Numbered from the stretch's first letter, positions 1 through 14,378 are shown. The stretch is DNA of 64,000 nt from Pectinophora gossypiella (GCF_024362695.1 NC_065417.1:5387001-5451000), one strand, 5' to 3'. Made by a program: numbers and translations. The notes: generated by a model from the letters alone, not told the origin.

Positions 1-2266
1 TGTCTGGCGCAAGTGGGATGGCGCCCAGAGCAGTCTATTACAAAGCCGTACTAGGACTCCTGTCCTCCGCCTCTGAATAGTACTGACAGTTACTGCTGCC
101 CTCTGTACACCTTACTTACATATCAAAAAAGGTTATAAGTTCACCACCGACTTTGAGCAGCAACGAGCCATCAACGTCCTTCTCGAACATGGACTCGAAC
201 ATTTCTGGGCCGCTCAGGTACTCGACGAAGGACAACGCGTAGAATTCCACCTTCGCATCATACTCCTCCTTGGCTATTCTCTCGTTTTCAGCTATTTCGT
301 CAACCTCGTCCAGCTTTCGAAGTAGACCTCTGCAATAGTTTGGATGAATATGCACTACTAGGCCTCAGTATCAGCAGATACATGTCGATTATTGTCTGAT
401 AATGAGAACGGAATATAACATAACATAGCGTCACGCCTATATGCCCGACGGTGTAGGCAGATACATTACACACCCACTCCTCGCCAGCTATGTTTAAGTC
501 CTATATACTAGGGGGGCGAGCCTATTGCCATTAACCGGGCTCGGATCCTGGAAACCAAGTGGTCCCGGTTACTACTTACCAATGTAAGTACGTACTAGTG
601 TGTCCGACCAGGACTATCACGAGATAACGATAACGTTGATCACAAAAACAAAGCAATAAGTAGGTATTGCCATTTGACCTTTTTTGACATTGCGCACTTT
701 TAAATGCGCAAATATATCGCAATATTGCTTTATAGATTAATTGAAACAATATGCCCCTTTTCACCCTTTTGAGCTTTACACTGTTATTAAGTAATGATAC
801 CTGAACAAAGACCGTCCAGCCTCTCTATCTTCCTCGGTGATGGTCTTATAATCCAAGTAGGTGACCTTCGTAAGCGCGGACTTGAGGAACTGATACGCCA
901 TCGGGTCATCTGAGCAAGGGTTGCCTTTGAAGCTCACTGAGCGAAGGAAACGGAATCTTCGAAGGTAAGCCATCTAAGTTGACAAACGATAACTTTTAGG
1001 AAGAAGTTATTATTTCGAAATATTTTCCCTCGGACGGGATTTGAACCCACAGATCTTTGTCATATCCCGGCCGAGACGTTTTCGGTCTAATTTAATCTTT
1101 ATAAGTTCTCCGATGACTACTCCAGCGGGAAATAGCACACCTATTTTTGTTTTTATTTTATGGAGTAAGTAGGCTACTCCTATTTCAACTACTGCCTACT
1201 CCAGAGAGAAATATGAGTGATCTTATGTATGTAAGTTTTCCATAAGTACGGGTAAGTGCTTTATACCTAATAACAAAAGATCATTACTGGAAATTGATAA
1301 TGCTTAATTCCAGCTAAAATAACATTCGTGTGGTCACTGTACACTTTAGGGCACGTACTTACCTCCTTAAAATCTTCAATAAGATTGTCTCCAATACTGA
1401 ACACCAGTAACTTTGTAAGGGTATCCATATTTTCTAATTTCCTTATTTTATTGTGAAACAAACTCAACACCTCTATGTTAACGAGTTCATCTAAATTTTC
1501 AATCTTCTCAATCTTATTGAACGACAGGTCTACTTCGTTTAAATTTGGTAGTTGGTCTAGATTTTCGATTTTTTCAATCAAATTGTGGGATAGTGTGAGT
1601 TTGGTGAGGGACTTGAGCATCCAAAGGTGGTCTATGCGGAGAATGTTCTGGAACTCGAGGCGAATTACGGTGGTCTCGTCCAGATGGACGCCTTCTTCGG
1701 CGAACAGTCTCCCCGCTTCTTCAGTGGGCCCTGGGGAACATAGTTTCAAAGTTGTAACGCTGGAAGCAACATACGTGGATAAACTCCCGCCCCGTTATCC
1801 CAATAGGGTGGAATGAGCCATATATCTACAATTAATAACCTTTGATACAAGTTCTAACACATATTATATGAATAACAATAACGCAATGAAAACATAGAAG
1901 TATTGTCATAATACTATTTTATATACCTAGTTATCTAGTCTATTTTTTACAGTAAGTAAATGATATATACGGACTTAAGAACCTACCACTATCTCCTACC
2001 ACACAATACACCACGTAATAGCATTTTTTTATACTTATGTATTTTTTCTAAGAGATCGCTTCCTGCCTAACACCTGTGGAATTTGAAATATTTTTTTAAG
2101 ATCGGACCTTACCATGTTCCAGTATACATCGAGTGAGCATAGCATTGTCGATGACGCCCGGTTCTATCGCGGGGTGGATGATGAGGGAGTTCAATGACCT
2201 CTTCTCGGACTTTTTGCCGCCCCGCCCCGTCAGGGCAGCAAGCTCATCGTCGTCAACGTTCGCCAT
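1..2266 (-). CDS. DRC3: Dynein regulatory complex subunit 3 (LRRC48-like), 5' part
   Basis: DRC3 is a subunit of the nexin-dynein regulatory complex, which links outer doublets in motile cilia and sperm tails. Coding exons, 5' to 3': 2266-2113, 1730-1363, 973-801 and 329-120. All have GT-AG borders and compatible phases (1, 0, 2). The last exon ends at a GTAAGT donor, so the gene continues past the left edge. About 301 residues are visible. They start with an acidic N-terminus (MANVDDDEL), then HGPTEEAGRLFAEEG, then repeated LRRs (for example SLTKLTLSHNLIEKIENL), an LRR cap (LRRFRFLRSVSFKGNP, YLDYKTI) and a charged helical segment (FVEYLSGPEMFESMF). Order and wording match remembered vertebrate DRC3. 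The start is the first ATG of the first exon. A methionine inside the second exon is only an intron read-through. Confidence 0.93.
428..600. repeat. SINE fragments in DRC3 intron 3
   Basis: Positions 428-500 hold a piece of the family that contains 'cacgcctat...gggtaggcagag...cacccactcc', seen again near 50030 and 50215. About 558-600 is a short plus-strand piece of SINE-1 (ggtcccggttactacttac). Both are too short for a full family assignment. The tract 1020-1080 on the minus strand also carries a T-arm-like GGTTCAAATCC, probably another SINE remnant. Confidence 0.5.
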
Positions 2267-3092
2267 ACTCGCCTACTCAAATAAAATGTTCATACAAAAA
2301 CAAACCGCTAAATGATCACATTGAAACCATGATTGAAACTTTCTCCCTGTTTATGCACGTTGCTAAGTTACAATGTGGTTACAAGTATTCGATGCATTTT
2401 TTAGAATTTGATCGATTCACGTAATCATTGTAAATCACATAAATGAACAAGCATAACATTAAGATATATAGTACGCCACAGCAGTTGCATTTAATGCACC
2501 GAGGATTCGTGCAGGCAACTTTAACCATTTCAGTTTTAAATATTTCCGCCGATGTTCTAAAATCTAAATGGACGGAAGTACCCACTTGTGTTCGAAAATC
2601 TGATATATTCCGGAGGTTACCTGATTGCCAATATCATACAATCACCATCACACCAATCACATCCTGGTACAACGCCTTTACGATGATAATATTAATTTAT
2701 TAATATTTATTTTTTAATTTTTTTTAGATTTTTTATGCAAAAGAGAGATTGGTCTATGTAAAAATGTTGTTTTTGAACGCAAATTTAATGTGTTCTCATT
2801 GAATTATTTTTACAAAGAGTAAGTTTTACGTATTGGAGATTTATTACTCGTTATCTTATATATCTAAAAAAATCTGTAAATATGTAAAATATTCGATAAT
2901 TAATTAAAAATATCATAAACAGACACCTCTTACCCTCCTCGCTTGTTGCAGTCGGGTAAGAAATATGCAAAGAGAACAAACTAACCATTTTTGACATTTA
3001 ACGTCGTGTTTTTTTGTCATTTTGTGGTTTTGTGCAAGTGACAAGTGAAATCAGTGAATTCATTTGATAAATATTCGATTATTTTCTCAAAA
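2267..3092. other. Divergent promoter region between DRC3 and TOM1
   Basis: 826 bp separate the two start codons, which point away from each other. The tract is AT-rich. Apart from the X-box-like motif near DRC3 I see no coding signal; the short open frames here lack family resemblance. Confidence 0.6.
2359..2371 (-). promoter_or_regulatory. Candidate RFX X-box upstream of DRC3
   Basis: On the gene strand this reads GTAACTTAGCAAC, an imperfect inverted repeat close to the RFX consensus (GTNRCC, 0-3 nt, RGYAAC). One position in the left half differs. It lies about 93-105 bp upstream of the DRC3 ATG, the usual distance for ciliary genes. Seen by eye; binding is inferred. Confidence 0.5.
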
Positions 3093-6000
3093 ATGTCGTT
3101 TTTCGGGGTGGGAAATCCTTTTTCTACGCCAGTAGGCCAAAAAATTGGTATGTAATTAGGTCAAATTAGTATAGGCAATTAATTGTGTATATTTCTTATC
3201 CCGTAATCAAAGTACCTTTCTTTTTGTTGCGCACTATAAGATTTCCTAATTTCTCTTTGTTACTGTTTTACTGTACCAATACATTTCATTACATTGTGAA
3301 ACTTTGATCATTTTAATAATAATTTAAACATCGAATTATTCTATTAAACAGCTATTAACTTGCAACTCTTTTACTATCGCTTCCTTTATATTTCTTTGTA
3401 GAGCAAGCTACCGATGGATCTTTGCCGTCAGAGAACTGGGCGCTGAATATGGAGATATGCGATATTATAAATACCAGTACAGATGCTTCTAAGGATGCCA
3501 TAAAAGCTATAAGGAAGCGGCTGACGCAGAGCGCTGGGAAGAACTACACCATAGTGATGTACACTCTGACTGTCCTGGAGACTTGTGTCAAGAATTGTGG
3601 AAAGATGTTCCACATGCTCGTGTGCAGCAAGGAGTTCATAGGTGAACTGGTGAGTTAATTATCAGAATACTGTTTGCTTTTATTTTCCTTGTGTGTTTCC
3701 AGTTGGCTCGGCCATTATAGACAGTGATTCAGATCACTACCTATCATGGTGATTTAACAGAATGCTAGATGAAGTGTGGGTAGTTGATCTTTCAGTAGTT
3801 GTATCTCTGCCAAACTCTATTGGTAATATAATTATATGCTCTTATGTTATGTGTTTGGTGTGAGACTTGTAAATGTGAATGAAGGACCCAAATACCTAAT
3901 TATTGAATCAAATCAAACTTACTACTGCTTACTTACTTTTCTTGCTCACAAACAAAACATAAAAACATGTTTATGGCTATTGTTGTTGTTTTATAAATGT
4001 TTTTACGTTTTTATTATTATTTTAAAAAATAAATGAAAAAGAAGGAGAGAAAGAGGCAAAAGAAGTAAAGGTAATCGTCAATATTATAATTTAAATTTAA
4101 GGAAAATTTTAAAGTTATTGGTGTTGTAACAATTATTACAAGAGAAACAAGGATATTTTGTAGCTTAAGGTTCAATTTTCATTGAGTCATTTAATACTAA
4201 CTGTGGATATCCTTATAAAAATGAAACATAATGTGCAATGTTGTATTTAGCCCATTGTTTAGTATTTTTGAAATCAGTAGTATCACTTACGTGACTTCTT
4301 ATCAACTAACAGTGATATTGACTTTGCACAATGTTATCAGATTAATACAGTCTTGGTCTTTATTGGGAACAAATGTTTTGTTAAAATATCACAAGATGAT
4401 GACTAATTCGAGAGACATGTCTCAAGAGCAATTTTTGTCTTCTAAAGTTTTGAAAGGGTGTTTAGAAACAAAATTTTTCTTATAAGAAACTTGTGTACTT
4501 TCAAAATAATGTACTAATTATAGTACAGCTTTTTATTTTATTTTTTTTAAATAATGCTTCATAAAGACAATGTCTGTGTGTATATGTTTGTATGTTGTCT
4601 GTCTGCCTAGTTAAGTCTTTTGTAAATATTTCCTTGTAGTTTGGTGCAATAAAGTATATTTTTTATGTCTGCTTGCATTCTTGAAGCTAACAGACAATCA
4701 TTAATCAGTCCTTACCTAACCCAATGAAGGAAATATTTCAAATTCTCTTGATTAAATGCACAGTAGAGCTTACTGTACTTAAAACGGTGAGTAATATAAA
4801 CAGTATCTGTCATTGCCACTGCCCTGTTATCTGTCATTGAATAATTATGCCTATTACTGTTTTAATCCTTGAGATATCAGACTGATAGATAATGTCATTT
4901 AGGTATGTTATTTGTTCATCTAATGTCAGGTTTTCCCAGGGGAGATGAAAATAATAACATGCCACTTTAACTGTCTGTACTTTCTGTTTTGATAGACTTT
5001 ATACCATCTTCAGTGTTCACAATTCAAAAACTGCTACAACAGTCTTCGATTGATTTAAAAATCTGGTGTTGAGTGGAAATGAAAACCTCTCAATTTTTTG
5101 GTTTGCTTTTTGTCAACAGTGGATTTTTCAATTATTTGTTTTTTAGACGGACTAAAGCAATATCATAAATGATTTTTTTTTGTTTGAAACAAAACAGTAA
5201 CAATAAAATGTTCCCAGTTCATTTTAATATAACATGTTTTACGAATATTTCCATTTTATGATAACAACTTTGTTAAGATGTTTGGTAATACATATTTAAA
5301 TTTTATAAACCTGTTTTTGTTTTCGCCGCCGGCAGCATTTAATGTAATTAATAAATAAATGGAACCATAATAATAAAAAAAAACTATGCAAATAATTTCT
5401 AGTGATTATAGCTGAATTATAAATTATGTATGTAACCATTATGTACTATGTAGTAGTAGCAACATAAAGGTAACAACATAATTCTATACATATCTGATCC
5501 AAATATTAAGCAACAATTTTTATAATAACCTATTTTTGAATAATTATGTACCTGAGCCATTGCTCACTCATATCATACTTTTAACAGGATAATTACCTAT
5601 TTTTCAATGGAAATATTTTTTATTTATTTATATTTTTTCTATATATTTTTTTGGAAGAACGTGGTTATATTTTATCTCTGTCAGTTTGAAACATATACCA
5701 TGGTCATTTAAATATAAAAACTTGAAAGCAAAAGATCCGGTTGGAAGCTGTCGTACAACATATTCCTCTTAAAAATATTCTTGAAAAAATCCTACCATCA
5801 ATCAATTCAATTCATTTCAATTCTCAGTTATCTTATTTATACTGTTGCAGAGCACATACTGGCCTCTCCTTTTTATCGTCAATCATTTTAAATTGCAAAA
5901 TTCTTATTCCATTTCACAATTCCTTTTATTCTGCTGCTTTTATTACCATACTATACAAGATTTCGCCCCGCAACTCAGTTCGCGTAAAATTCGACTATCG

Positions 6001-9000
6001 CGCGCGGTATAATCTTTTCCATCACCCTTAACGGATATTTCGGGAATAAAATGTTCTTTTCTGAACCTCAAACTATCGCCACGAAGATTTTGGAATGGTT
6101 CAACGGTTTAAACGTGAGAGACAGACAGACAGAGTTACTTTCGAATTTATAAATTATTAATTTGTATCGACATATATCCATAAAAACATATTTTTACATA
6201 TTTTACATAACATAATTATACAGAATTAATTTCCACTCTTCAATTTTCTTCACTTCCACCCAATACATTATGTATGTAGTATTTACTATACAAGTATACA
6301 TATACAGCATAACATTACTCCCACACCTGTTTCGTTAGGTGATGTAATCAAATATGTTTCTGGGCCCTAAGTGATGTTAATTAGGTACCGACTTCGTCAT
6401 TTACTTAGTGTATTATGGTTCTGAGCGAGTGGGTTATATTGTATGGTGTCGTGTTACAATAGCGTTAACATGGATACCCGCACATCGCGCGCGACGAGAT
6501 ATTTGAACTTATATATTTTTTTTTATCACGTACACGTAGTTGCACAGCGCATTTATCGCAATGCATGCGATAATTAGTGCAGCGCGCTATCTGAGCTAGG
6601 TTTACCTCATCCCCTCTCTTTGTCTTACTTTAGTCTTCATTCGTACGGGCGACAGACGTCACACACACAGATGCGCGTGTACGATAACGTCATTGTGTAG
6701 TGTCTGTGTAAAGCGAGGTTTGTATGAAGTGTCAGGGGTGCGCCCGAAGCCCACGCGTCCGAAGTAGCAGATAAAAAAAAATGGAATGCGTAAAATGGTT
6801 TACTGTTTCCTTCAAGGTGATTCATACCTGTTTGATGAGTCGTAACGTCATCGAACCTGATAAGAATAGGTGGAAAAGTCATAAAATATAGATATAGATA
6901 GGTGTATAGTGGGAACTATATACCTAGCCATTATATACCGACTTGTGGTAGGTCAATAAAAAATGAATACCGATTAGATTAAGAAGTATTACACGTTGTA
7001 ATTTGGTCTAACTTAAAGCTCGATGAAGCGTGGGTACTTAGTTCATCTTGCGATGGATGTGCATAACGACTACATACTTACATCAGTAAGTAGTAACCGG
7101 GACCTACGGCGTAACGTGCCTTCCGAAGCACGGATCATCTTACTTTTGGACAATCAGGTGATCAGCCTGTAATGTCCTAACCAAACTAGGGATCACAAAG
7201 TGATTTTTGTGATATGTCCCCACCTGGATTGGAACAAAATGGTGTCTACTACTAGTACCAAATATGATATGATAAAATTGTTTTTCTTGATTTCAGGTGA
7301 AGCTAATTGGGCCAAAGAATGATCCTCCAACGGTGGTGCAAGAAAAGGTGCTCAGTTTGATTCAATGCTGGGCCGACGCCTTCCAAAACCAGCCAGAATT
7401 GCAGGTAACCTAAATTATTATGACGACATCCTGACAACCATTTCCAGTATGGGTGTTAATGACACCGCCACTGTAACGAAAACTTTGGGGGATGATTCAG
7501 ACCATGATTCTGAGTTCATATCAAGCGGAATATCCGGCAGTAATACATGAAAACTTTTAAGTGTGCTTTTATTATTTGGAGCACCTCGCTGCTGCGTGAA
7601 GGTGTTTGGGTTAATAGCCCAGGATCCACGGCTTCACGTAAATGGGAATTCAGATCATGGGAGATCAGAAAATCCGAAGGAAGTCCGTCCACTGTTTTAA
7701 CCTCCTAAGGCCGAGATTTCCAGACACAATAGTTAAAGAATGAGGTTTGGATTTTAAAAGGACATTCGGTCTTACGACAATATACGGAGTAGTCGAGAAC
7801 CTTTTTCTGTTCGGTACGATTTACATTTCTCTAAGATTGTGATAATAATATCTGATATAAATACCTTCTAAAAAAAAACATTTCAAAATTATTACATAAC
7901 ATAAATAGCTTACACACGTCCCACTGAAGGGCACAGGCCCCTGGAACCGAACTTTAAATTAAGCACAGTATCTTTTCACTCGTATAGTTAATTTATTTTA
8001 CATTTATTTAATTGTTTTTCAGGGCGTAGTACAGGTGTACAATGAACTGCGGTCGAAGGGGGTGGAGTTCCCTATGACAGATCTGGATGCTATGGCGCCT
8101 ATCTTTACACCACAAAGAGTAAGCACGTTCAATCGTTACTTTTAAATTGCATGTGTTTTTTAATATCTGAATAACATATCGTCATTGGAAAGACAAAATT
8201 AAATTAAAAGGCAATTTTGAGAAAAAGTCGTTTAGAGTATTTTTTCGTTTTTTTTTCAAGTTTTTATCCATTTATCCAATTTAGATGACGTAAAAGTAAG
8301 ATTACATTGGTTTTTCTTTTATTTATTGAAATATTTGTAAGAACAAGAGCGTAGACTAAATGTTAAACATTTTTTGTCATTGAAATTATGACTATTGGTA
8401 TTATTATGAGTATTAGTATTATGACTATTGGTATTATGAGTTGTGGGGTATCCTTACTTTTTGACTACTACTAGTAGTTTTTTTTCACCGGGACAGACAA
8501 TGGTAAAATCTATCATGTGTGCACTGACACGTTTCTTTTGTCACTGTCCACAGAGCGTGCCTGACGGCGTGGAGACAGTAGCTGGGTCTCCGCCGCGCTC
8601 GGTGCCGCCGGCCTCGCCCGCGCGGCCGCCGCTCGACGCCGCTGGGACGGTGAGAACATTTAATTTTTCATATCATCAATCAGCCCCCACCATCCAACTG
8701 TGGGTATAGGCGTCCTCCATTTTGACCAACCTTTCCGGCCCTGTGCTAACCTCATCCACTCCTTTCCCGCTGTTGCGACGATGTCATCCGAACACCGGGG
8801 CGCTGGTATACCCATGGCTACCGAGGGTCCTTGTCCGCCGGCCATCCTCGCGTCATTTTTATGAATAAATATTGTCTTTTTTAGGCTTATGTTCTGACAA
8901 GTGTAAATAGCCAGGGCCCTGTTTAATAAAACTGACAATGCGACAATATTGTCAAAATATGTCAAATTTTACACTTTGTCGTCCCGTCCGAGTCAGATTT

Positions 9001-12000
9001 TTTTTCGATTTAAATTTTCTCTTTATACAGGATGGTAATGACACCGTACCGAATACTGAAGGGAATAAATTAGCTCATGATTCTGTGTACATTAAGTGGA
9101 ATTTTCCATTACATTGTCATTAACACCATGTATACTATGGAATTTGAATGCCATATTGTGTTTAAAATTGCAGGTGTTGCTATCAGACAGTCAGACCAGC
9201 AAGCTCCGCGCAGACCTGTCCGTGGTTGAAGGCAACATGACCGTGATGAACGACATGCTCACCGAGCTCACCTCGCAGCCGCACGCGCAGCATCACGCCA
9301 GCGACATCGATCTGTTGAACGTAATGCAATACACTACTATTTACTGCACAAACACACGAAAAATAAAGTAACTATTACATTGCGATATAAGATAATTACA
9401 CCGATTCCTGCAGACACCTCCTAATTTTATTTTAAGTTATACTCGTCATTTTCCTATCCGCCGAATAGGAAAGGGACAGATGATTGAATATGCATTCCGA
9501 TTGACGTGTGCTGTCAACTTGATTCTTTCGGGTTATTGGCCAATATATCATTTTGGCAGGGTTTTTAAAATTCCTGCCTAAAATTGACGTGTGTTCCATT
9601 TTTGTGCCTGGCATAACGTTGGTATGGAATTCAAAATAATAAAAAAAAGTATATTTTTGCCACCTTGCCTCGATGTGACGCATTGGAGGAGATGTTTTAT
9701 TTATAAGATTTGTGATTGTTTTGTTTTTTATCCAATAAATCATTTCTTGCTATAAACTTAAAAAAAATATGAATCAGAATCACGAGCTGAGTCAGTACGG
9801 TGTAACTAACACCACGTATAATTATTTTCCAGGAATTAGCAGACACATTGAAGGCGATGCAGAGCCGCGTGGCGGAGCTAGTGGGCCGCGTGTCCGGAGA
9901 CAGTCCCCTGTGCGCGGAGCTGCTGCATACCAACGACCGGCTCAACAACCTGCTGCTGAGACACACGCGGTTCATCAACAACAGGTACAGTCATGAGTAA
10001 TATCATGTACCCACTTTAGAACCCTGTCGCATTATCATCATCATCGGCCCATTAATGTCCCCACTGCTGGGGCACGGGTCTTCCCTATGGATGGATAGGG
10101 AGATTGGGCCTTAAACCACCACGCGGGCCTAGTGCGGATTGATGGTTATTAACGACAGCTAATGCAGCCGGGACCAACGGCTTAACGTGCCTTCCGAAGC
10201 ACGGAGGAGCTCGAGATGAAAACTTCTTTTGTGGTCACCCATCCTATGACCGGCCTTTGCGAAAGTTGCTTAACTTCAACAATCGCAGACCGGGCGCGTT
10301 TACCGCTGCGCCACCGAGCTCCTCATTATCATATTTGACATATATTGAGACTTACGGGTTAATTTGTCAAAAAAGTTAATGTGGCATGGTATCAAAGTGT
10401 ATACATATTAGTACTCGTGACCGTATACATATTTTATGCCGGACCTGTTTTACATAAACATAAACAGCCTATATACGTCCCACTGCTGGGCACAGGCCTC
10501 CCCTCAATCAACCGAAGGGGGTATCGAGCGTACTCAAACACGCTGTTTCACTGAGGGTTGGTGTTTTTACGTCTGATAGCCGGGCCCAACAGAATGTCAT
10601 CTTACTTTTTCCGACAATCAGGTGTTTCAAGCCAGCAATGTCCTTACCAGACAAAGGAAATCACTTTGTAAGACACAACAACCGGCGATTATCCCTGTAT
10701 GCACTATGGGAGTGCACCCAAAGACAATTCCCGGTTCGTGTAGGACTATTTATTTATTTATTTATTTATTTATTGCAACACACAACAGGACATTGACAAT
10801 ACATGATAAAATATACAGTTACAAACAAAAACTATTGCAGATTATGGGAACAAAGGGAACTGGGCTATTGGGTTGGGGATTAGTGGACCGGGATACTGAG
10901 GCTATGGGGGACTATGGCACCTGCTCGACCAAAGATATAATGAGCAGGCGGTAACTCGCCACTCCCTGGATGGCCCACCTATCATTATTATTATGTATGT
11001 TGCTTCCATATCTCGGGCCTATGGAGTCCCGGACTTTTGGAAGGCGTGTGTGGGGTCGAAGCCAAAACGTAGAGGCCCCTTAAGACAATTTAATCTACAT
11101 GTGGTATTATTATTATTATGGAATATAATTTTGTAACTTTGTTGCAGAAATGCGGCGACTGGCGCAACACCCTCCGCCATTTTGGGCGCTGCTATGGGAG
11201 TCCCCGGCACTGGATCACGTAAGCTTATTTTTAAGTAAATCTTTAGCATATATCTTTTATATTTATGATTGCGAATGGTCGTTTACATTAGTCCATACTA
11301 AAAAAACTTATCGAAAAATTTTAAAAAAATATTAAGCCTAATTTTTTTTTGCAGCAAAGAAAAATGATGACGATGCTTTGATTGATCTCAGCGATGATGT
11401 ACCAGATATTGCCAAACTGAGTAAGTTTATTGCTTTATTTTTATACAAAAATATGCTATTTCGATATGGAGGTCCCGGGTTCGAATACCGGTGGGAACAT
11501 ATCACAAAAATCACTTTGTGAGCCCTAGATTGGTTAGGACATTGCAGGCTGGTCACCTGATTGTTCGAAAGTAAGATAATCCGTGCTTTTAAGTTAAGCC
11601 GTTGGTCCCGGTTACTACTTACTGATGTAAGTACGTAGTCGTTACATGAGCCATGTCAGGGACGGGTCGATAATAACCCTGATGCCAGGGTTGATGAGGT
11701 TGGTAATCCACCTCACAACACTCACGATAGAAGACCCGCTACCCTACCCCCATTGCTTGCAGCCGTGAAGGAGGCCCCGGGCGAGAGCGCGGCGGGCGCG
11801 GCGCGGGACGAGTTCGACATGTTCGCGCAGTCGCGGAACGTCACCTACGAGACCTCCAAAACCGGGTGCGGCGTAATTCCTTTCTTTACTATAGGTGTAC
11901 CAGAATCTGATGGCATACAAAAAGTAAAAAAAAATAATGATTTTACTATGGTAATGTTAATCTGTCACCTGTCAAGTCAAAGTACAAGACCCGTAAGTAG

Positions 12001-14378
12001 GACTAACTAGTCTTAATACTTTGTTTCGGTATACTAGAATATATTTTAAAAAAATAACCTGGACAGTTTTGGTTTGGAAATTATGAGGAATAAAATATAA
12101 TTTTATTCTGTGCGAAAAAAAATCCAACTGTAATGAAAATATTCTAATCTAATCTAATCTAGCCTACTAGATCTCACTGCTGGGCAAAGGCCTCCCCTTA
12201 CTCTCTCCTTTCTTTTCTTTTCTTTATGAAAATATTACAAAATAAACAGTAGCACGAAACCATTGTATAAGTACTTAACCTCTTAACGCCGGTATTTCCA
12301 GACACAATGGGTTTTGGATTTTAAAAGAACATTCGGTCTTACGACTTTAATATAATGTCCATATTGTCCGTCAATAGGTAAAAAATAAAAAGTATCAAGA
12401 CGTTTTCATCCAATTACCCGAGTGTTGCTTACTATAGAAATTTGATTTCCCCATTTGCCATGAGATTCTGGTACACCTATAGCTTTGTGGCGGCCAACCA
12501 ACCACAACCCCTATAGCTTCTATTTTTCAAATTTAGAACTGAGTATGTGATCCAAACAACAATAAGGAATTTCGTTCTGAATTCAAATTCTAATACACGA
12601 TAAATTTAATAATTGATGTAGTTTCCTAGGTCTGAAATAAATTATGAAATTTTGATTACTAAATAAAGACAGATCTAAAGGTGACAAAAAACGTATTCTT
12701 TTTTTTCTATTTAACTTGTAACAGTAAGTGCGACATTTTGTCACGTTTTTCTATGACGTCACAGGTGGCTTTTTCATAGAAAATTCCATAGTAATTTCGT
12801 GTATTGACGTTTAGTAAAAAGTAACTGATTTGACTAGTTGGAAAGTACCCTGTTTGTATTTGGAAATGCGATCCGAATCCGTGATAGTCCTGTTCGGAGA
12901 ACGCGTGATTTACATCGTTGTGTCACGGGTTTGAATCCCGGCTCGGGCTCTAAACCACTGTATGTCTTTATATATATTTTTTTTATTTTGCCCATTTGTG
13001 GGTCAGGCTAAGATCATAAGACCATGCTGCCTAGTCTTCAGTTATGTCTTTATAAGTTTGCATTCATGTTTGGACCATAGATAATTTATTGGTTGTCTGG
13101 ATTTGTGCTGTCAATTCATGTTTTTTTTTTAACTATTTTCAGTTCCATATTTTTGCGACAGAAATTCCACTTGATATTAACTCAGAATCATGGTCTGAAT
13201 CATACCACACAGTTTCCGTTGCGATGTCACTAACACCCCGTATAAAATGATATCACTTCAGCCATGTAGCAACTAACAACCCGCTAGGCTCACCACGAAC
13301 AGCACATAGCAGCTTCTAAAGTTATCTTATCTGTACAGAGGCAGCAGCTACGCAGACAATATGGAAGACCAGTCGGCAGCCAGCCTAGCGACCGTCGCCA
13401 GCCAACGCGCTACGCAAGGACAGCCTCTGGTAAGATTGACCAAGCCTCTGTTATGTCAAGTGTCTTGCTCACAAGTTATAAATTTGTGTTGAAGGACCCA
13501 GTATACCCTATTTAATTGATTGCATGATTAGGGTTGAACAGCATTTCATCTTTCCTATGCTTCTGTCCTTTTCTGCGGGCTTAGCACCGTAAGCGCGCGA
13601 CTCTTTCTCGCCTCGACATGCGTCACCGAAGAGACCGATGATCTCTGTCGCGGCGAGAAAGAGTCGCGTGTTTACGGTGCTAAGCCCTCTGTTATTCAGA
13701 ACCGCCAATTCCTTGAGCAAAAGAAAGCGACCGCACGCTATCGCCTTGTCGATTCTGCCGCGTGCGGTAGCTCTCTCCCACTCTAGCAAATGACGGTCCT
13801 GAGTCTTTCCTTCTTATCGTGTGCGTTGTGTGGTGGAATACCAGCCTAATCAACCCTGGTGTCAGGGTTATTATGAGCCGCCAAAGACCCCTGACATGGC
13901 TCATGTAACGACTACTTACTTACATCAGTAAGTAGTAACCGGGACCTACGGCTTAACGTGCCTTCCAGAACGCGGATCATCTTACTTTCGGACAATCAGG
14001 TGATCAGCCTGTAATGTGTTATAAAAACTACGAAAGTGAAGAGAATAACATGCATAAAATTATTTTATTAGTTTTGTTCATTGTCTTTTAAAATTGAAAC
14101 GTGCTGTATTTGCTTGAAGATTTACATGTTTAAATAAGGGACATTCCAGGCTTCTTATGTTCTCCAAAAACAATATAGATGGCGCTGTTCAGATTTAACG
14201 TGATAATTACCTATTTTCTAATTGTTCGGGGTACATAATAAAAAAAAAATCTAATGGCATATATAAAAATATTTTTTGCTTGATATTTAGATCACATACG
14301 TATAGAACTATGTTGCTACCTATATTTCTACATCACATATAATACCCTCGCACACTCACCCACTCACACACACACGCG

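Noticed and set aside
1025..1080. Possible tRNA on the minus strand
   Set aside because: GGTTCAAATCC is present but the rest of the cloverleaf is missing.
1475..1816. 113-aa plus-strand ORF
   Set aside because: Antisense of the leucine-rich repeats of DRC3.
9769..9996. 75-aa plus-strand ORF
   Set aside because: Wrong frame of TOM1 exon 7; the GAT-domain frame is clearly the real one.
12900..12960. Possible tRNA (gggtttgaatcccggct)
   Set aside because: Only a T-arm-like segment; the other stems do not pair.
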